In this document: piece after piece, positions 16,927 to 26,450 of the stretch | Layout of the letters: every line of letters starts with the position of its first letter | How positions within the stretch are numbered: position 1 is the first letter of the stretch | DNA from: an uncultured Lachnoclostridium sp. | GTDB lineage: Bacteria; Bacillota; Clostridia; Lachnospirales; Lachnospiraceae | DNA: 64,000 bases | NCBI GenBank assembly: GCA_946402335.1 | Contig: CAMIWE010000001.1 | Coordinates: 1-64,000 of the forward strand | Direction: 5' to 3' | Translations under genes and position numbers: made by a program | The notes under the pieces: model-generated | What the model saw: only the letters and a program-made list of their open reading frames with translations | Database searches by the model: none | What the model was told of the DNA's origin: nothing

Positions 16927-18585
16927 GTGAGTGAACAGACCTCTGTTGAGACCGGCTCCGGCTCCGGCGTAAAGGCTGACGGACGGGTTCCGGCAATAGA
17001 ACTTCGAAACATCACCAAAACCTTCGGCGAGGTAATTGCCAATCAGGATATCAGTCTGAACGTGTACCGCGGCGAGATTCTTTCCGTACTCGGAGAGAAC
17101 GGCAGCGGAAAGACGACGTTGATGAACATGATCTCCGGCATTTACTATCCCGATTCCGGTGAGATATTGATTGACGGGGAGGAGGTATTGATCCGCTCTC
17201 CGAAAGACGCCTTCCGCTACAAGATCGGAATGATTCACCAGCACTTCAAGCTGATCGACGTATTTACCGCAACCGAGAACATCGTTCTCGGACTGAACGA
17301 CGGCCGCTACGACCTTCCCGCCTATGAAGTGCGCGTTAAGGAAATCTGCGACCGTTACGGCTTTGTCCTCGATCCGAAGAAGAAGGTTTATGACATGTCG
17401 GTTTCCGAGAAGCAGACGGTTGAGATCATAAAGGTTCTGTTCCGCGGCGCCGATATTCTGATTCTGGACGAACCGACTGCCGTGCTTACCCCGCAGGAGA
17501 CCGACCGCCTGTTCAACGTACTCCGCCGCATGCGGGAGGACGGCAAGGCGATCATAATCATCACACATAAGCTTCATGAGGTACTTTCCCTTTCCGACCG
17601 CGTTTCGGTTCTTTGTAAGGGCCGCTACATCGGAACGGTCATTACCGCCGAGACCAACGAGCAAAAGCTTACCGAAATGATGGTCGGGGAAAAGGTGGAC
17701 CTGAACATCCACCGCAGCGATCCGCCTAAGGATTCGGTGCCCCGTCTGGTTGTGAACAACCTGGTATGCAAAAACGAAGACGGCATCGAAGTATTGAAAA
17801 ACATCTCCTTTACCGCAATGAGCGGCGAGATTCTCGGAATTGCCGGAATCGCCGGAAGCGGCCAGAGAGAACTGCTGGAATCCATTGCCGGGCTTGAAAA
17901 GCTCGAATCCGGTGAGATCACCTATAACAATCCGGCCACCGGAGCTGCCGAGGACCTTCGAAACAAGTCCCCGCGCCAGATCCGTGAACTCGGCGTCCGG
18001 CTTTCCTTCGTTCCCGAGGACCGTCTCGGCATGGGACTTGTCGGAAACATGGACATTATCGATAACATGATGCTTCGAAGCTACCGGGGCGGACGCGGCC
18101 TGTTCTTAAACCGTACCGATCCGGCCTCGCTTGCCGAGAAGATCATAAATGACCTCGGCGTCGTAACGCCCGGTGCGAAAACGCCGGTCCGCAGACTTTC
18201 CGGCGGAAACGTTCAGAAGGTGCTTGTCGGCCGTGAAATTGCCTCCGCGCCCACCGTTTTGATGGTTGCCTATCCGGTCCGCGGCCTTGACATCAACTCC
18301 TCCTTCACCATTTACAACCTCTTGAATGAGCAGAAGGAAAAGGGCGTATCTGTCATATTTGTCGGCGAAGACCTTGATGTTCTGATCGAGCTTTGCGACC
18401 GCATCCTGGTGCTCAGCTCCGGGCAGATTTCCGGCATCGTCGATCCGCGCGTGCAGCCCGAAGGCATCACGCTCAAAGAGCAGATCGGTCTGCTGATGAC
18501 CAAGAAGGTATCCGGAACCGAAGAAACTCCGGCAGGTTCGGAAGAATCCTCTTCGGCCGAAGGAAAGGAGGCAGCGAATGACTGA
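16927..18585 (+). CDS. ABC transporter ATPase with two nucleotide-binding domains (nucleoside import)
   Basis: A 552-residue protein with two ABC domains, like NupO/YufO. Domain 1 (about 25-260) has a full Walker A (GENGSGKTT), a signature (MSVSEKQ) and Walker B (ILILDEPT). Domain 2 (about 275-520) has the degenerate Walker A GIAGSGQRE and a canonical signature LSGGNVQK. It also has TVLMVAYPVRGLD where a Walker B is expected. Such asymmetry is usual in this family, where one ATP site is weak. The GTG start has AAAGGAGGG eight bases upstream. The tail is Ser/Glu-rich. It overlaps the first permease gene by eight bases. Confidence 0.95.
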   Translation: MSEQTSVETGSGSGVKADGRVPAIELRNITKTFGEVIANQDISLNVYRGEILSVLGENGSGKTTLMNMISGIYYPDSGEILIDGEEVLIRSPKDAFRYKIGMIHQHFKLIDVFTATENIVLGLNDGRYDLPAYEVRVKEICDRYGFVLDPKKKVYDMSVSEKQTVEIIKVLFRGADILILDEPTAVLTPQETDRLFNVLRRMREDGKAIIIITHKLHEVLSLSDRVSVLCKGRYIGTVITAETNEQKLTEMMVGEKVDLNIHRSDPPKDSVPRLVVNNLVCKNEDGIEVLKNISFTAMSGEILGIAGIAGSGQRELLESIAGLEKLESGEITYNNPATGAAEDLRNKSPRQIRELGVRLSFVPEDRLGMGLVGNMDIIDNMMLRSYRGGRGLFLNRTDPASLAEKIINDLGVVTPGAKTPVRRLSGGNVQKVLVGREIASAPTVLMVAYPVRGLDINSSFTIYNLLNEQKEKGVSVIFVGEDLDVLIELCDRILVLSSGQISGIVDPRVQPEGITLKEQIGLLMTKKVSGTEETPAGSEESSSAEGKEAAND

Positions 18586-19693
18586 CGAGAAAAAGCATAA
18601 ACATGTCAGGGAGCCCCTTATCCATCTGGCGAAGCGGGACAATCTTCCCCGTTCCAAGGCGCTCCTGATCCGGACAATCGCCATTGCCCTCGGAATCCTG
18701 ATCACCTGTGTTTTCGGGTTCCTGATCATCGGCTGGAGCCCGAGCCGAATCGTTCATGCAATGTTAGACGGAACCTTCGGTACCGAGAACCGGCGCTGGG
18801 ATCTGTTTGAAAAGACCGCGATTCTTTTGTGTATATCCCTTGCCGTAACCCCCGCATTCCGGATGCGGTTCTGGAACATCGGTGCAGAAGGCCAGACGCT
18901 GATTGCCTGCCTTACCTCAGCGGCGTGCATGATTAAACTCGGGGATAAATTACCGAACCCCGTCCTTTTGCTGGTAATGCTTGTGCTTTCGATCACGGCC
19001 GGCATGATCTGGGCGTTGATCCCCGCGATATTCAAGGCCTTCTGGAACACCAACGAAACGCTCTTCACCCTGATGATGAACTACGTCGCCACCCAGATCA
19101 CCTCGTATTTCATTTATATCTGGTCGGTTCCGAAGGGCTCCGGGCACATCGGCATCATCAATCCGACGACCCATTCCGGCTGGCTTGTTTCGATCGGTGA
19201 TTATCCGTATCTGCTGAATATCCTGGTCACGATCGTAATGACGATCACGTCATATATTTACCTGAATCACTGCAAGCACGGTTATGAGATTTCGGTTGTC
19301 GGCGAAAGCGAGAAAACCGCACGCTACATCGGAATCAACGTTAAAGCCGTTATTCTTCGGACCATGTGCATTTCCGGTGCCATTTGCGGACTTGCCGGAT
19401 TCCTGATTGTTTCGGGCGCGGACCACACCGTTATCACCGGTTCGGTCGGCGGTCTCGGATTTACCGCAATCATGGTTTCCTGGCTCGCGAAATTCAATCC
19501 GCTGGCCATGTCCTTCTTCGCGTTTATGATTGCCTTCCTCGGCAAAGGCGCGAAAGAGATTACGACACTTTCCGGACTGGACTCCTCATTTGCCGATATC
19601 GTTACGGGATTTGTAATCTTCTGTATCATCGGCTGTGAATTCTTTATCAATTACAAGATAAAAATGCGCAGAAAGGAGGCGAAGCACGAATGA
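18578..19693 (+). CDS. ABC transporter permease (nucleoside import, subunit 1)
   Basis: A 371-residue inner-membrane protein of the BPD_transp_2 type (NupP/YufP-like). A polar N-terminus of ~25 residues with LAKRDNLPRSKALLIR is followed by about nine hydrophobic helices. Characteristic segments are FRMRFWNIGAEGQTLIACL and YEISVVGESEKTARYIGIN, which is the conserved cytoplasmic loop that contacts the ATPase. It overlaps the ATPase gene upstream (AAGGAGG lies inside that gene) and the second permease downstream, so the three proteins should be made in fixed ratio. Confidence 0.94.
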   Translation: MTDEKKHKHVREPLIHLAKRDNLPRSKALLIRTIAIALGILITCVFGFLIIGWSPSRIVHAMLDGTFGTENRRWDLFEKTAILLCISLAVTPAFRMRFWNIGAEGQTLIACLTSAACMIKLGDKLPNPVLLLVMLVLSITAGMIWALIPAIFKAFWNTNETLFTLMMNYVATQITSYFIYIWSVPKGSGHIGIINPTTHSGWLVSIGDYPYLLNILVTIVMTITSYIYLNHCKHGYEISVVGESEKTARYIGINVKAVILRTMCISGAICGLAGFLIVSGADHTVITGSVGGLGFTAIMVSWLAKFNPLAMSFFAFMIAFLGKGAKEITTLSGLDSSFADIVTGFVIFCIIGCEFFINYKIKMRRKEAKHE

Positions 19694-20718
19694 TTTTCCA
19701 ATTCATACGACGTGCCGTTATGCAGGGCGTTCCGCTTCTGTACGGCTCCACCGGCGAGATCATCACGGAGAAATCCGGACACCTGAACCTCGGTATTCCC
19801 GGCATCATGTATATGGGCGCCATCGGCGGCGTGATCGGCGGATTCTTCTTTGAACAGTCCGGTGCGAACTTCGACCTCTGGTACATCCGGGTTCTTGCCG
19901 TACTGATCGCCTTGTTCTGCTCGCTGCTCGCCTCCTGCCTGATGGGACTTCTGTACTGCTTCCTGACGGTTAGTTTAAGAGCCAACCAGAACGTTACCGG
20001 TCTTGCCCTCACCACATTTGGCGTCGGCGCGGGAAACTTCTTCGGCGGCTCCCTGATCAAGATTTCGCACGCAGACGTGCCTACCGTCACGCTAACCAAA
20101 ACGAGCAGCTGTTTCTCTGCACACCTTAAGTTTGTGGACAAACTCGCTGCCAGCGCGGATGCCGGCAAATGCCCGAAGATTCTTGCAGACATCTGCTCGG
20201 TACTGTTTTCGTACAGCTTCCTTGCTTACTTTTCCATTGTCATCGCGCTGGTTGCCGCCCATGTTCTGATGAAGACGCGGACCGGACTCACGCTCCGTGC
20301 CGTCGGCGAGAACCCGGCAACTGCCGACGCGGCCGGCATCAATGTCAACCGCTACAAGTACATCGCCACCTGTCTCGGAAGCATGATTGCAGGTCTCGGC
20401 GGCCTGTATTACATCATGGACTACGCTTCGGGCGTATGGTCGAGTGACGGTTTCGGCGACCGCGGTTGGCTTTCCGTGGCACTCGTTATCTTCTCCCTGT
20501 GGAGACCGAACCTGGCCATCATCGGCTCGTTCCTGTTCGGCGGACTGTATATCGTCCACAATTACATTCCTGACCTGTCCATGCAGGCACAGGAACTGTT
20601 TAAGATGTCGCCTTACGTCATGACGCTTCTGGTACTGATCTTTGTAAGCATAAAAGAAAAGAAGGAAGCCCTTCCGCCCGCACATCTCGGGCAGAATTAC
20701 TTCCGAGAAGAACGGTAA
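19690..20718 (+). CDS. ABC transporter permease (nucleoside import, subunit 2)
   Basis: A 342-residue permease of the NupQ/YufQ type. It begins with AVMQGVPLLYGSTGEIITEK and GHLNLGIPGIMYMGAI, which is the typical opening of the second subunit. The coupling loop is LRAVGENPATADAAGINVNRYKY. About eight or nine helices are visible. Its ATG overlaps the stop of subunit 1 by four bases. An insert near residues 120-165 (SCFSAHLKFVDKLAASADAG) is longer than I expect for the family. A strong terminator follows. Confidence 0.94.
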   Translation: MIFQFIRRAVMQGVPLLYGSTGEIITEKSGHLNLGIPGIMYMGAIGGVIGGFFFEQSGANFDLWYIRVLAVLIALFCSLLASCLMGLLYCFLTVSLRANQNVTGLALTTFGVGAGNFFGGSLIKISHADVPTVTLTKTSSCFSAHLKFVDKLAASADAGKCPKILADICSVLFSYSFLAYFSIVIALVAAHVLMKTRTGLTLRAVGENPATADAAGINVNRYKYIATCLGSMIAGLGGLYYIMDYASGVWSSDGFGDRGWLSVALVIFSLWRPNLAIIGSFLFGGLYIVHNYIPDLSMQAQELFKMSPYVMTLLVLIFVSIKEKKEALPPAHLGQNYFREER

Positions 20719-20738
20719 TCCTTTCGCTTTGTAAATCC

Positions 20739-20775
20739 AAAACCCCGTGCCTGCGAAATGCAGACACGGGGTTTT
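20739..20775. terminator. Bidirectional terminator
   Basis: The arms AAAACCCCGTGCCTGC and GCAGACACGGGGTTTT pair with one mismatch around a GAAAT loop. They end both the nucleoside transporter operon and the long minus-strand operon that starts near 31.56 kb. Confidence 0.9.
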
Positions 20776-20800
20776 CTTTGCAGACAATTCATTCCGTTTT

Positions 20801-22219
20801 TTAGTCATAGGTGTATTCGTACTCCTCTATCACGAGGCTGTTCTCATCATCGAAGTTTCCATAAGCATGTCTGGTCAGATTTCCGTGGTCGTCGTATTCC
20901 CAAATCTCCCGGTTGCCTCTCATGCGGTCCTCAACCGTTTCCACACGGTTTCCGTCTGCGTCAAATGTGCTCCTGACCGTCTGTTCAATCGCATCGTCCT
21001 CATATACCGTTCGGCTGTACAGTTCCGCCTTCCATGTCCCATCCATTGTGACACTTGTAATCTTATCCAGCACAAATTCGGATACCTCATAGCAGGAGAG
21101 GTTTGTTCTGTCCTCAGGCTCCGGTTCCGAAAAGGTCAGCAGGTAATAGGAATCCTCCGTAACAACCGAACCCTCCGCAGTGCTTTCCGTCACGCAAAGG
21201 ACCTTCTTTCCGGGGAGCTGCGGGTCCTCCGCTTCCCAGTTAAAGACCACATTCCGATTCCATCGTTCGGAATAGATATACTTGATTCGTCCGAGTTCGT
21301 CGTACTCTACGGTATAAAGTACATTCTCCAGATAATAAGCCTTTCCGCAGTCAGGAATTCTGCTGTCGGAGTAATACTCAAAGACATACCGCGTTGGCTG
21401 GATACTGTCCCTGATTGTGGCCATTCCGTCCGAATATTGAATCAGTCTCCATTCCCCGTCATACCGGTAAGCCCCCTTTGAGAATAATTCCGATTCGCCG
21501 AATGTCCTCTCCTCCGGATCTATTTGCACTACGGTTTTCTTCTGTCCTTCTTTGTAATACTCATACCCGATCAGGTTATAGTATTCGTCATAAGTCTTCG
21601 AGGTTTCCGAAACAACGGTGCCTTTGCCGTTCTTCTTCTGCCGGAAAATCATCACGCCCTCTTTATCATATCTTGTCTCCGTGGTACTGAGGGTCTCACC
21701 TTCTTTGGTTGTCTTCGCTTCCGCCCGGGAGAGGGTTCCCTCTTTCTGCCGGTATTCATAATTCTCAACCGTTTCCGTAACGGAAGGCTGCTCGCCTTCA
21801 TAGGTCTTTGCCACAGTCGTCAGCCGGATGAGGCGGCCTTTCTTATCGTATTCGTAATATTCTTCCGTCTCGGTCTCATACGGAATTGCCGGCGAACCGC
21901 CGGGAATTCTCACATAGGTATAGGTAACCCGGCCGTATTCGTCCGCTATGACCTTCCGGTTTTCGACAAATCTCCGCTCTCCGTCTTCCGTTTTGTACAT
22001 ATCCCGGGAATAACTCTCTGCCCGCTTTCCTGCGGGAACGACCGTTACAACGGCATCGGTCGCATCGGCCTTGGGCTCCGGCTTTTTCGTAAGCATGCGA
22101 AACAGCAGAATTCCCTCAATCAGTAATGCGATTCCGCAAACAGTTGCGATTCCGCAGAAAAACTGCTTCTTCGAAAGACTCCTTCCCGATTGTTTCTTTT
22201 CTTCGCTTATGCGACTCAC
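20801..22219 (-). CDS. Membrane-anchored YD-repeat-like protein
   Basis: A 472-residue protein with one N-terminal membrane helix (about 22-44, FCGIATVCGIALLIEGILLF) and an outer domain. The outer domain contains repeated Tyr-Asp-x-x-Gly-x-Leu/Arg units such as YYEYDKKGRLIRLT, YTVEYDELGRIKYI, STFDADGNRVETV and WEYDDHGNLTRHAY. These resemble the YD repeats of Rhs/WapA shells, but they are sparse and no toxin tip is present. The GTG start has AAGGAG seven bases upstream. It is the last gene of the ten-gene minus-strand run. I assign no function beyond a secreted, membrane-tethered beta-rich protein. Confidence 0.75.
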   Translation of the reverse strand: MSRISEEKKQSGRSLSKKQFFCGIATVCGIALLIEGILLFRMLTKKPEPKADATDAVVTVVPAGKRAESYSRDMYKTEDGERRFVENRKVIADEYGRVTYTYVRIPGGSPAIPYETETEEYYEYDKKGRLIRLTTVAKTYEGEQPSVTETVENYEYRQKEGTLSRAEAKTTKEGETLSTTETRYDKEGVMIFRQKKNGKGTVVSETSKTYDEYYNLIGYEYYKEGQKKTVVQIDPEERTFGESELFSKGAYRYDGEWRLIQYSDGMATIRDSIQPTRYVFEYYSDSRIPDCGKAYYLENVLYTVEYDELGRIKYIYSERWNRNVVFNWEAEDPQLPGKKVLCVTESTAEGSVVTEDSYYLLTFSEPEPEDRTNLSCYEVSEFVLDKITSVTMDGTWKAELYSRTVYEDDAIEQTVRSTFDADGNRVETVEDRMRGNREIWEYDDHGNLTRHAYGNFDDENSLVIEEYEYTYD

Positions 22220-22291
22220 TCCCTCTCTCCTTCCAACCGGCCGGCCAGGATTTTTTCCCGCCGTTCTCCCGACATAGCTCTCAAAATCCTG

Positions 22292-23335
22292 TTATTTCAC
22301 ATCATACGGCACATAGCCGTTCTCTCTGGCAATACGCGCACCGTTCTCGCCCTGTACCCATGCAATAATGTCGCGGACGATACTGTCGGCAGGAAGGTCT
22401 TTTCTTGTTACGATCTGTGAAAAATTCAGGAACGGATACTGTCCCTTGGAAATCGTTTCGTCGCTCGGAATGACGCCGTCAATGCCGAGCAGCTTGATTT
22501 TTTCACTGCCGTGCATATTCGCGACATAATAGTAGTAGGAAAACGACATGGCTCCTTTGCCGTTATCATAATCCGCAACACGATCAATCGCGCCCATCAT
22601 GGCATCCACGGCATACTCCTTCTCGGCTTTCTTAACCTGCTCCTTCGGAAGCACATAGCGGTAAAGTCCGGTCTGGCTTCCGGAGCCCTCATTCCGCTGG
22701 AACAGGACAATCGGCTCATCGTTTCCGCCGACCTGCTTCCAGTTCGTAATCTTTCCGCTTACGATTCCCTTAAGCTGCTCCTGCGTAATGCTGTTCACCG
22801 GGTTCTCACGGTTTACGAAGAAGACAAATCCGCCGCTTAATATCGTGTGGTACTCAAACTCCACACCGGCATCCTCCGCGGCCTTTACCTGCTCATCGCT
22901 CGGCAGCGCGCAGAAGATCATGTCTGCTTTGCCGTTGGTCAGATTTTCATAAGCAGAAGGCGTGTTGTTGCACGGCAGAAACATCTTCGCATCCTCAACG
23001 GAAATCCCCATCAGCTCGGCAAATACGGCGTCATAGAACGGCTCAAGCGCCAGGGCTCCGTCCACTACCGGAAGCTTGTCCGCAGGCAGCGGATCCACGC
23101 CGAAACGAAATTCGGGAACCGGCGTGGGCGTCGGCGTCTCGGTCGGTTTCGGTGCCTCGGTAGGCGTCGCGGTCGGCGTCGGAGTATCCGTAACAACAGG
23201 GGTATCCGTAGGAACCTCCGTTACCGTCGCAGGATGCAGATCTTCGGGCGTCGGGGTAGTTTTCTTTCCGCATGCGAAAAGAAACAGTACCCCAAGCAGC
23301 GTTATCATAAGCAGTTTTAACTTTCTGATTGACAT
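22292..23335 (-). CDS. PstS-like substrate-binding lipoprotein with Pro-Thr linker
   Basis: About 347 residues. The lipobox is LFLFACGKK with the Cys near residue 22. It is followed by a ~50-residue Thr-Pro-rich linker and a PstS-like periplasmic-binding fold (IVSGKITNWKQVGG, LFQRNEGSGSQTGLYRYVL, VNRENPVNSITQEQLKGI). The SGSQTG loop corresponds to the oxyanion-binding SGT of phosphate-binding proteins. No permease or ATPase is adjacent, so it may act as a sensor or orphan receptor. The ATG at 23335 has GGGGGA six bases upstream; an earlier in-frame ATG overlaps the previous gene. Confidence 0.83.
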   Translation of the reverse strand: MSIRKLKLLMITLLGVLFLFACGKKTTPTPEDLHPATVTEVPTDTPVVTDTPTPTATPTEAPKPTETPTPTPVPEFRFGVDPLPADKLPVVDGALALEPFYDAVFAELMGISVEDAKMFLPCNNTPSAYENLTNGKADMIFCALPSDEQVKAAEDAGVEFEYHTILSGGFVFFVNRENPVNSITQEQLKGIVSGKITNWKQVGGNDEPIVLFQRNEGSGSQTGLYRYVLPKEQVKKAEKEYAVDAMMGAIDRVADYDNGKGAMSFSYYYYVANMHGSEKIKLLGIDGVIPSDETISKGQYPFLNFSQIVTRKDLPADSIVRDIIAWVQGENGARIARENGYVPYDVK

Positions 23336-23352
23336 TTTTAAATCCCCCTTTT

Positions 23353-25389
23353 TCATTCCTGCAATCCGTCAAACGGATAACCTTCATAGCAGCGGAAATG
23401 CCGCATCACATTAATCTCCGAGAAAGGTTCTTCCCATCCCTCTCCGAAAAACATCTTGTCTATGGTTCCTGTCGGGTAATGACCTTCGAGTTGCTGCATC
23501 AGTTCCTCATCAGGCACCTTCCATCCGGATTCATTCAACGGAAAATCAAAATAAAACGAGTGTTGTGTAATGTTCCATCTCGGACTAAGATCCATCGAAC
23601 CGATATGCGGTGCCAGAAGCGCTGCGCAATACCCCGCCTGTTCTTCGCTCATTCCATTTCCGGTCAGGAACAATTCCCGCAACAGGTCTTCGTAGGAACA
23701 GTCAAGGATATCCTCGGTTTCAATATACTTGCCGTCCTTCATCCAGAACACATCCTCGCCTCCGCCGATATACCAGCCGCGCCAGCCTTCGACATCCAAA
23801 TGAAGACGCACCTCGGTATATCCGTTCGGATAAATATACGCATAACTCGGAACGGCCACGAACGAATTCTGGGGGGTCTCGGAATTTCCCCGATAAATCC
23901 AATGCTTTTCCGCCCACTGTTTGGTCGCTTTCAATACGACATCCTGCGCAATCCGGTAACGTGCGTTTTCTTTCATCTTGAAATCAAACGGGTTATAGGC
24001 GCGAAGGCCGGTCTTGTCGCACAAAACCTGGATTTTGACGGTTCCGAGGTCCTTTGTTTTTACGGAAAATGTGCCCGCCACAGCCGGTATATATCCGGTT
24101 GTTTCGAGTTTTCTCCCGGTAAGACTCTCTAACGGATAGGGATCAAAACATATCTTTCCGGTCAAATTGTCCTCGCCTGCAGGTTCGGGGATTTTCTCCC
24201 ATAACGGAACTTCCAGATAGCCGTCCCGGAAATAATCCGACCAGATCCGGATTACATCAACGCCGCCACCTGTTGTATACGCAAAGCTTTCCCCGCCGGT
24301 AAGCCCGGGAAATGCGGTTCGTCCGTCATATTCCCTGGCCTCACTGTAGTCTTCATACAATCCGTTCCAATACGCATAGTTCAGCCGGCTGACGATTTCA
24401 TCATTCAGCTTTTCGAGATAGTTCTCACCCTCAGGGAACAAGTCCGACATACATACCTGTTCTCCGGTTTTCAGATTAAACGTAAGTGCCTGTTCTTCCT
24501 GAATCTGGTAAAGGATTGCCGTTGTTCCCAGAGGATCGGTGGCTTTCGGTACAAAGTGGTAGTCTTCGGTAAACTGAAAATGGTAATAGTCGTCGAACGG
24601 CCATTGTCCCTTCGCATAGTCCCAATAATCCTCATAGTTTTCAAAATACTTGATCTCTCTCCACTGAAGGGTCAGGCGTATTTCAACGGAACAGTATCCT
24701 GCCTGATTCTCACCATAAGAATAAAGATATGTCTCAACCACCCGTTCCGGCTTTTCTTTGTTCTTCAAAATTGTTTGAATGCCGGAAACATTCGGAATAT
24801 AAGAGGGATTCGCCAGTGTTTTGACTACTTCATCAATCCGGGCATTGATCTTCTTTTGAATATCCTCATCCAGCCCGGAAATATGAATGGTTTTGATTCC
24901 CTGCTCGTCGTAACGAACCAGCGACCTGCCGGAACTGCTTTCGTAATTAGCAAACATGAGTTCCCGCGTCTCAAGCGAATATCTCCGGTCAATGCCGTAC
25001 TCTATATTCAATCGGTCCTGTTCACTGTACGTCGGTCCGGTACCAAGCGCTGAATACTCCTGCTTCGGCTTTACCACCTCATGCAGCTCGCGGTTTCTTG
25101 CGAGCGCTTCCGCGGAAGAATAATCCACCGGCGTCGGCGTAGGCGTCGGTGTCGGTGTTGGTGTCGGTGCTTTGGTGGGAACCGGTGTCGACGTGGGCCG
25201 GCTTGTCGGTGTAACGGTTCCTCCCCCTTCGCCTCCCGGTGTTACCGACACGGTCAGTTCCAGTCCCCTGGATGTCCCCGGCGTAGGCCTTTTGGTCCCG
25301 CAGGCAATCACCGTTCCTGCCATAAGACAGCCGACGGCCAGCGCCGCCATCCCCTTCCGTACTCTTCTGATACGTGTCCTCTCTTTCAT
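23353..25389 (-). CDS. Large lipoprotein with Pro-Thr linker and RsiV/DUF3298-like region
   Basis: About 678 residues. The signal peptide ends in a lipobox (AGTVIACGTK). A Thr/Pro/Gly linker (about 35-90) contains seven Thr-Pro pairs in a row. The outer part has a segment like the DUF3298 domain of RsiV (TFNLKTGEQVCMSDLFPEGE, then YLEKLNDEIVSRLNYAYW). The rest is Tyr/Trp-rich. The frame is open for 38 further codons upstream, but the ATG at 25389 has GGGAGAGAAG just upstream and is followed by a typical lipoprotein signal. It begins 16 bases after the radical-SAM gene, so co-expression with the modification pair is likely. No enzymatic motif is seen. Confidence 0.8.
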   Translation of the reverse strand: MKERTRIRRVRKGMAALAVGCLMAGTVIACGTKRPTPGTSRGLELTVSVTPGGEGGGTVTPTSRPTSTPVPTKAPTPTPTPTPTPTPVDYSSAEALARNRELHEVVKPKQEYSALGTGPTYSEQDRLNIEYGIDRRYSLETRELMFANYESSSGRSLVRYDEQGIKTIHISGLDEDIQKKINARIDEVVKTLANPSYIPNVSGIQTILKNKEKPERVVETYLYSYGENQAGYCSVEIRLTLQWREIKYFENYEDYWDYAKGQWPFDDYYHFQFTEDYHFVPKATDPLGTTAILYQIQEEQALTFNLKTGEQVCMSDLFPEGENYLEKLNDEIVSRLNYAYWNGLYEDYSEAREYDGRTAFPGLTGGESFAYTTGGGVDVIRIWSDYFRDGYLEVPLWEKIPEPAGEDNLTGKICFDPYPLESLTGRKLETTGYIPAVAGTFSVKTKDLGTVKIQVLCDKTGLRAYNPFDFKMKENARYRIAQDVVLKATKQWAEKHWIYRGNSETPQNSFVAVPSYAYIYPNGYTEVRLHLDVEGWRGWYIGGGEDVFWMKDGKYIETEDILDCSYEDLLRELFLTGNGMSEEQAGYCAALLAPHIGSMDLSPRWNITQHSFYFDFPLNESGWKVPDEELMQQLEGHYPTGTIDKMFFGEGWEEPFSEINVMRHFRCYEGYPFDGLQE

Positions 25390-25405
25390 AACTTCTCTCC
25401 CTCTC

Positions 25406-26428
25406 TTATTTCTCTCCCAACATCCTCGCGCAACGCGGGGATTCATACAATCGGCCATGCACAAAAAAGTTATACGAACGGCACCCGCCCGCGCAGTATG
25501 CACCTAATTCGCAGGTCGCGCAGGCGCCGGTCAGCATGCTTTTATCGAATTTCCGGTTATAGGCAAATGCGTTCTCGTCCTCCCAGATTTCCCGAAGACT
25601 CCGCTCCCGCAGATTCCCTTCGTTGAAACGCTCGTCGTACATTGACTCGCAGCCCCGCACGTTTCCGACGCTGTCGATACCGATGGACGAGAGCCCCGCG
25701 CGGCAGCCCGTGTAGTAGGCGTGTCCGTTCAGATTGCCCCGAAGGCTTCCTTCGCCGGGGGTAAAGTAGCCGATATTGTCCGCGATTCCCATAAGAAACG
25801 GTGCCTTATGCATATGGCTTTCGACAAATGCAATGACCTCCCTCGGGTCAAATGCGATATCAATCCCGCCGTTGGCCGCATTGCCCATCGGCGAGCAGGC
25901 CTGCAGCTGCCAGGCGAAGATGCCGCTGTTTTTTAATATTTCGTACAGTTCGGGCAGATGCGGTGCATTGTCCGCATTCAGCGTGCTGATGACCGATACC
26001 GGGATTTTGGCACAGAGGAGTGCCTTGATCGCCCGGATGGCACGGTCGTAGCTGCCCTCCTGCCGGTATTTGTCATGGATTTCCTTCGGACCGTCCAGGG
26101 AGACCGAAACCGACTCGATCCGAAGGCTTTTCAATTCGGAAAGAAGGCTTCCCGTAAACAGAAAGCCGTTCGTAATAATGTTGACGGCAATTCCGTTTTC
26201 GATAAGCCTTCCGACGATTTCCTTCCAGTCTTTGCGCATGAAAACTTCACCGCCGATCATGGACACGCGGCGGCAGCCAAGTTCCTTAAGCTGATCGGCA
26301 ACCGACAGGCATTCCTGTGTGCCGAGCTCGTTCGCGCGGGCTCTTCCGCCCGCGGAACCGCAGTATTTGCAGGAGAAACAGCATGCAAGCGTGATCTCCC
26401 ATACGCATTGTTTTAAATGATATTTCAT
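25406..26428 (-). CDS. Radical-SAM/SPASM enzyme, probable protein or peptide modifier
   Basis: About 340 residues. The radical-SAM cluster motif is C16-x3-C20-x2-C23 (LACCFSCKYCGSAGG). A GGE motif lies near residue 62 (MIGGEVFMRKD), and the TIM-barrel segment VSVSLDGPKEIHDKYRQ follows. A C-terminal SPASM domain (GNVRGCESM, then CATCELGAYCAGGC and a final SPRC) binds extra 4Fe-4S clusters. SPASM enzymes with this layout mature ribosomal peptides or activate sulfatases; the anSME-type context is absent. There is no PqqD-like recognition domain. The ATG at 26428 has AAGGAG five bases upstream. It lies 22 bases behind the small VYAGP-motif gene, its likely substrate. Confidence 0.9.
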   Translation of the reverse strand: MKYHLKQCVWEITLACCFSCKYCGSAGGRARANELGTQECLSVADQLKELGCRRVSMIGGEVFMRKDWKEIVGRLIENGIAVNIITNGFLFTGSLLSELKSLRIESVSVSLDGPKEIHDKYRQEGSYDRAIRAIKALLCAKIPVSVISTLNADNAPHLPELYEILKNSGIFAWQLQACSPMGNAANGGIDIAFDPREVIAFVESHMHKAPFLMGIADNIGYFTPGEGSLRGNLNGHAYYTGCRAGLSSIGIDSVGNVRGCESMYDERFNEGNLRERSLREIWEDENAFAYNRKFDKSMLTGACATCELGAYCAGGCRSYNFFVHGRLYESPRCARMLGEK

Positions 26429-26450
26429 TGGGACTCCTTTTCGGACAATC

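Noticed and set aside
20801-22219. Rhs-type polymorphic toxin
   Set aside because: YD-like units are few and irregular; there is no RHS core or C-terminal toxin, and no immunity gene follows.
23090-23240. Short GTCGGCGT-type repeats that look like a microsatellite or array (also at 25130-25220, 39650-39780, 61790-61870)
   Set aside because: They are codons for Thr-Pro linkers inside clear lipoprotein, GH3-like and prepilin genes; there are no spacers as in CRISPR.
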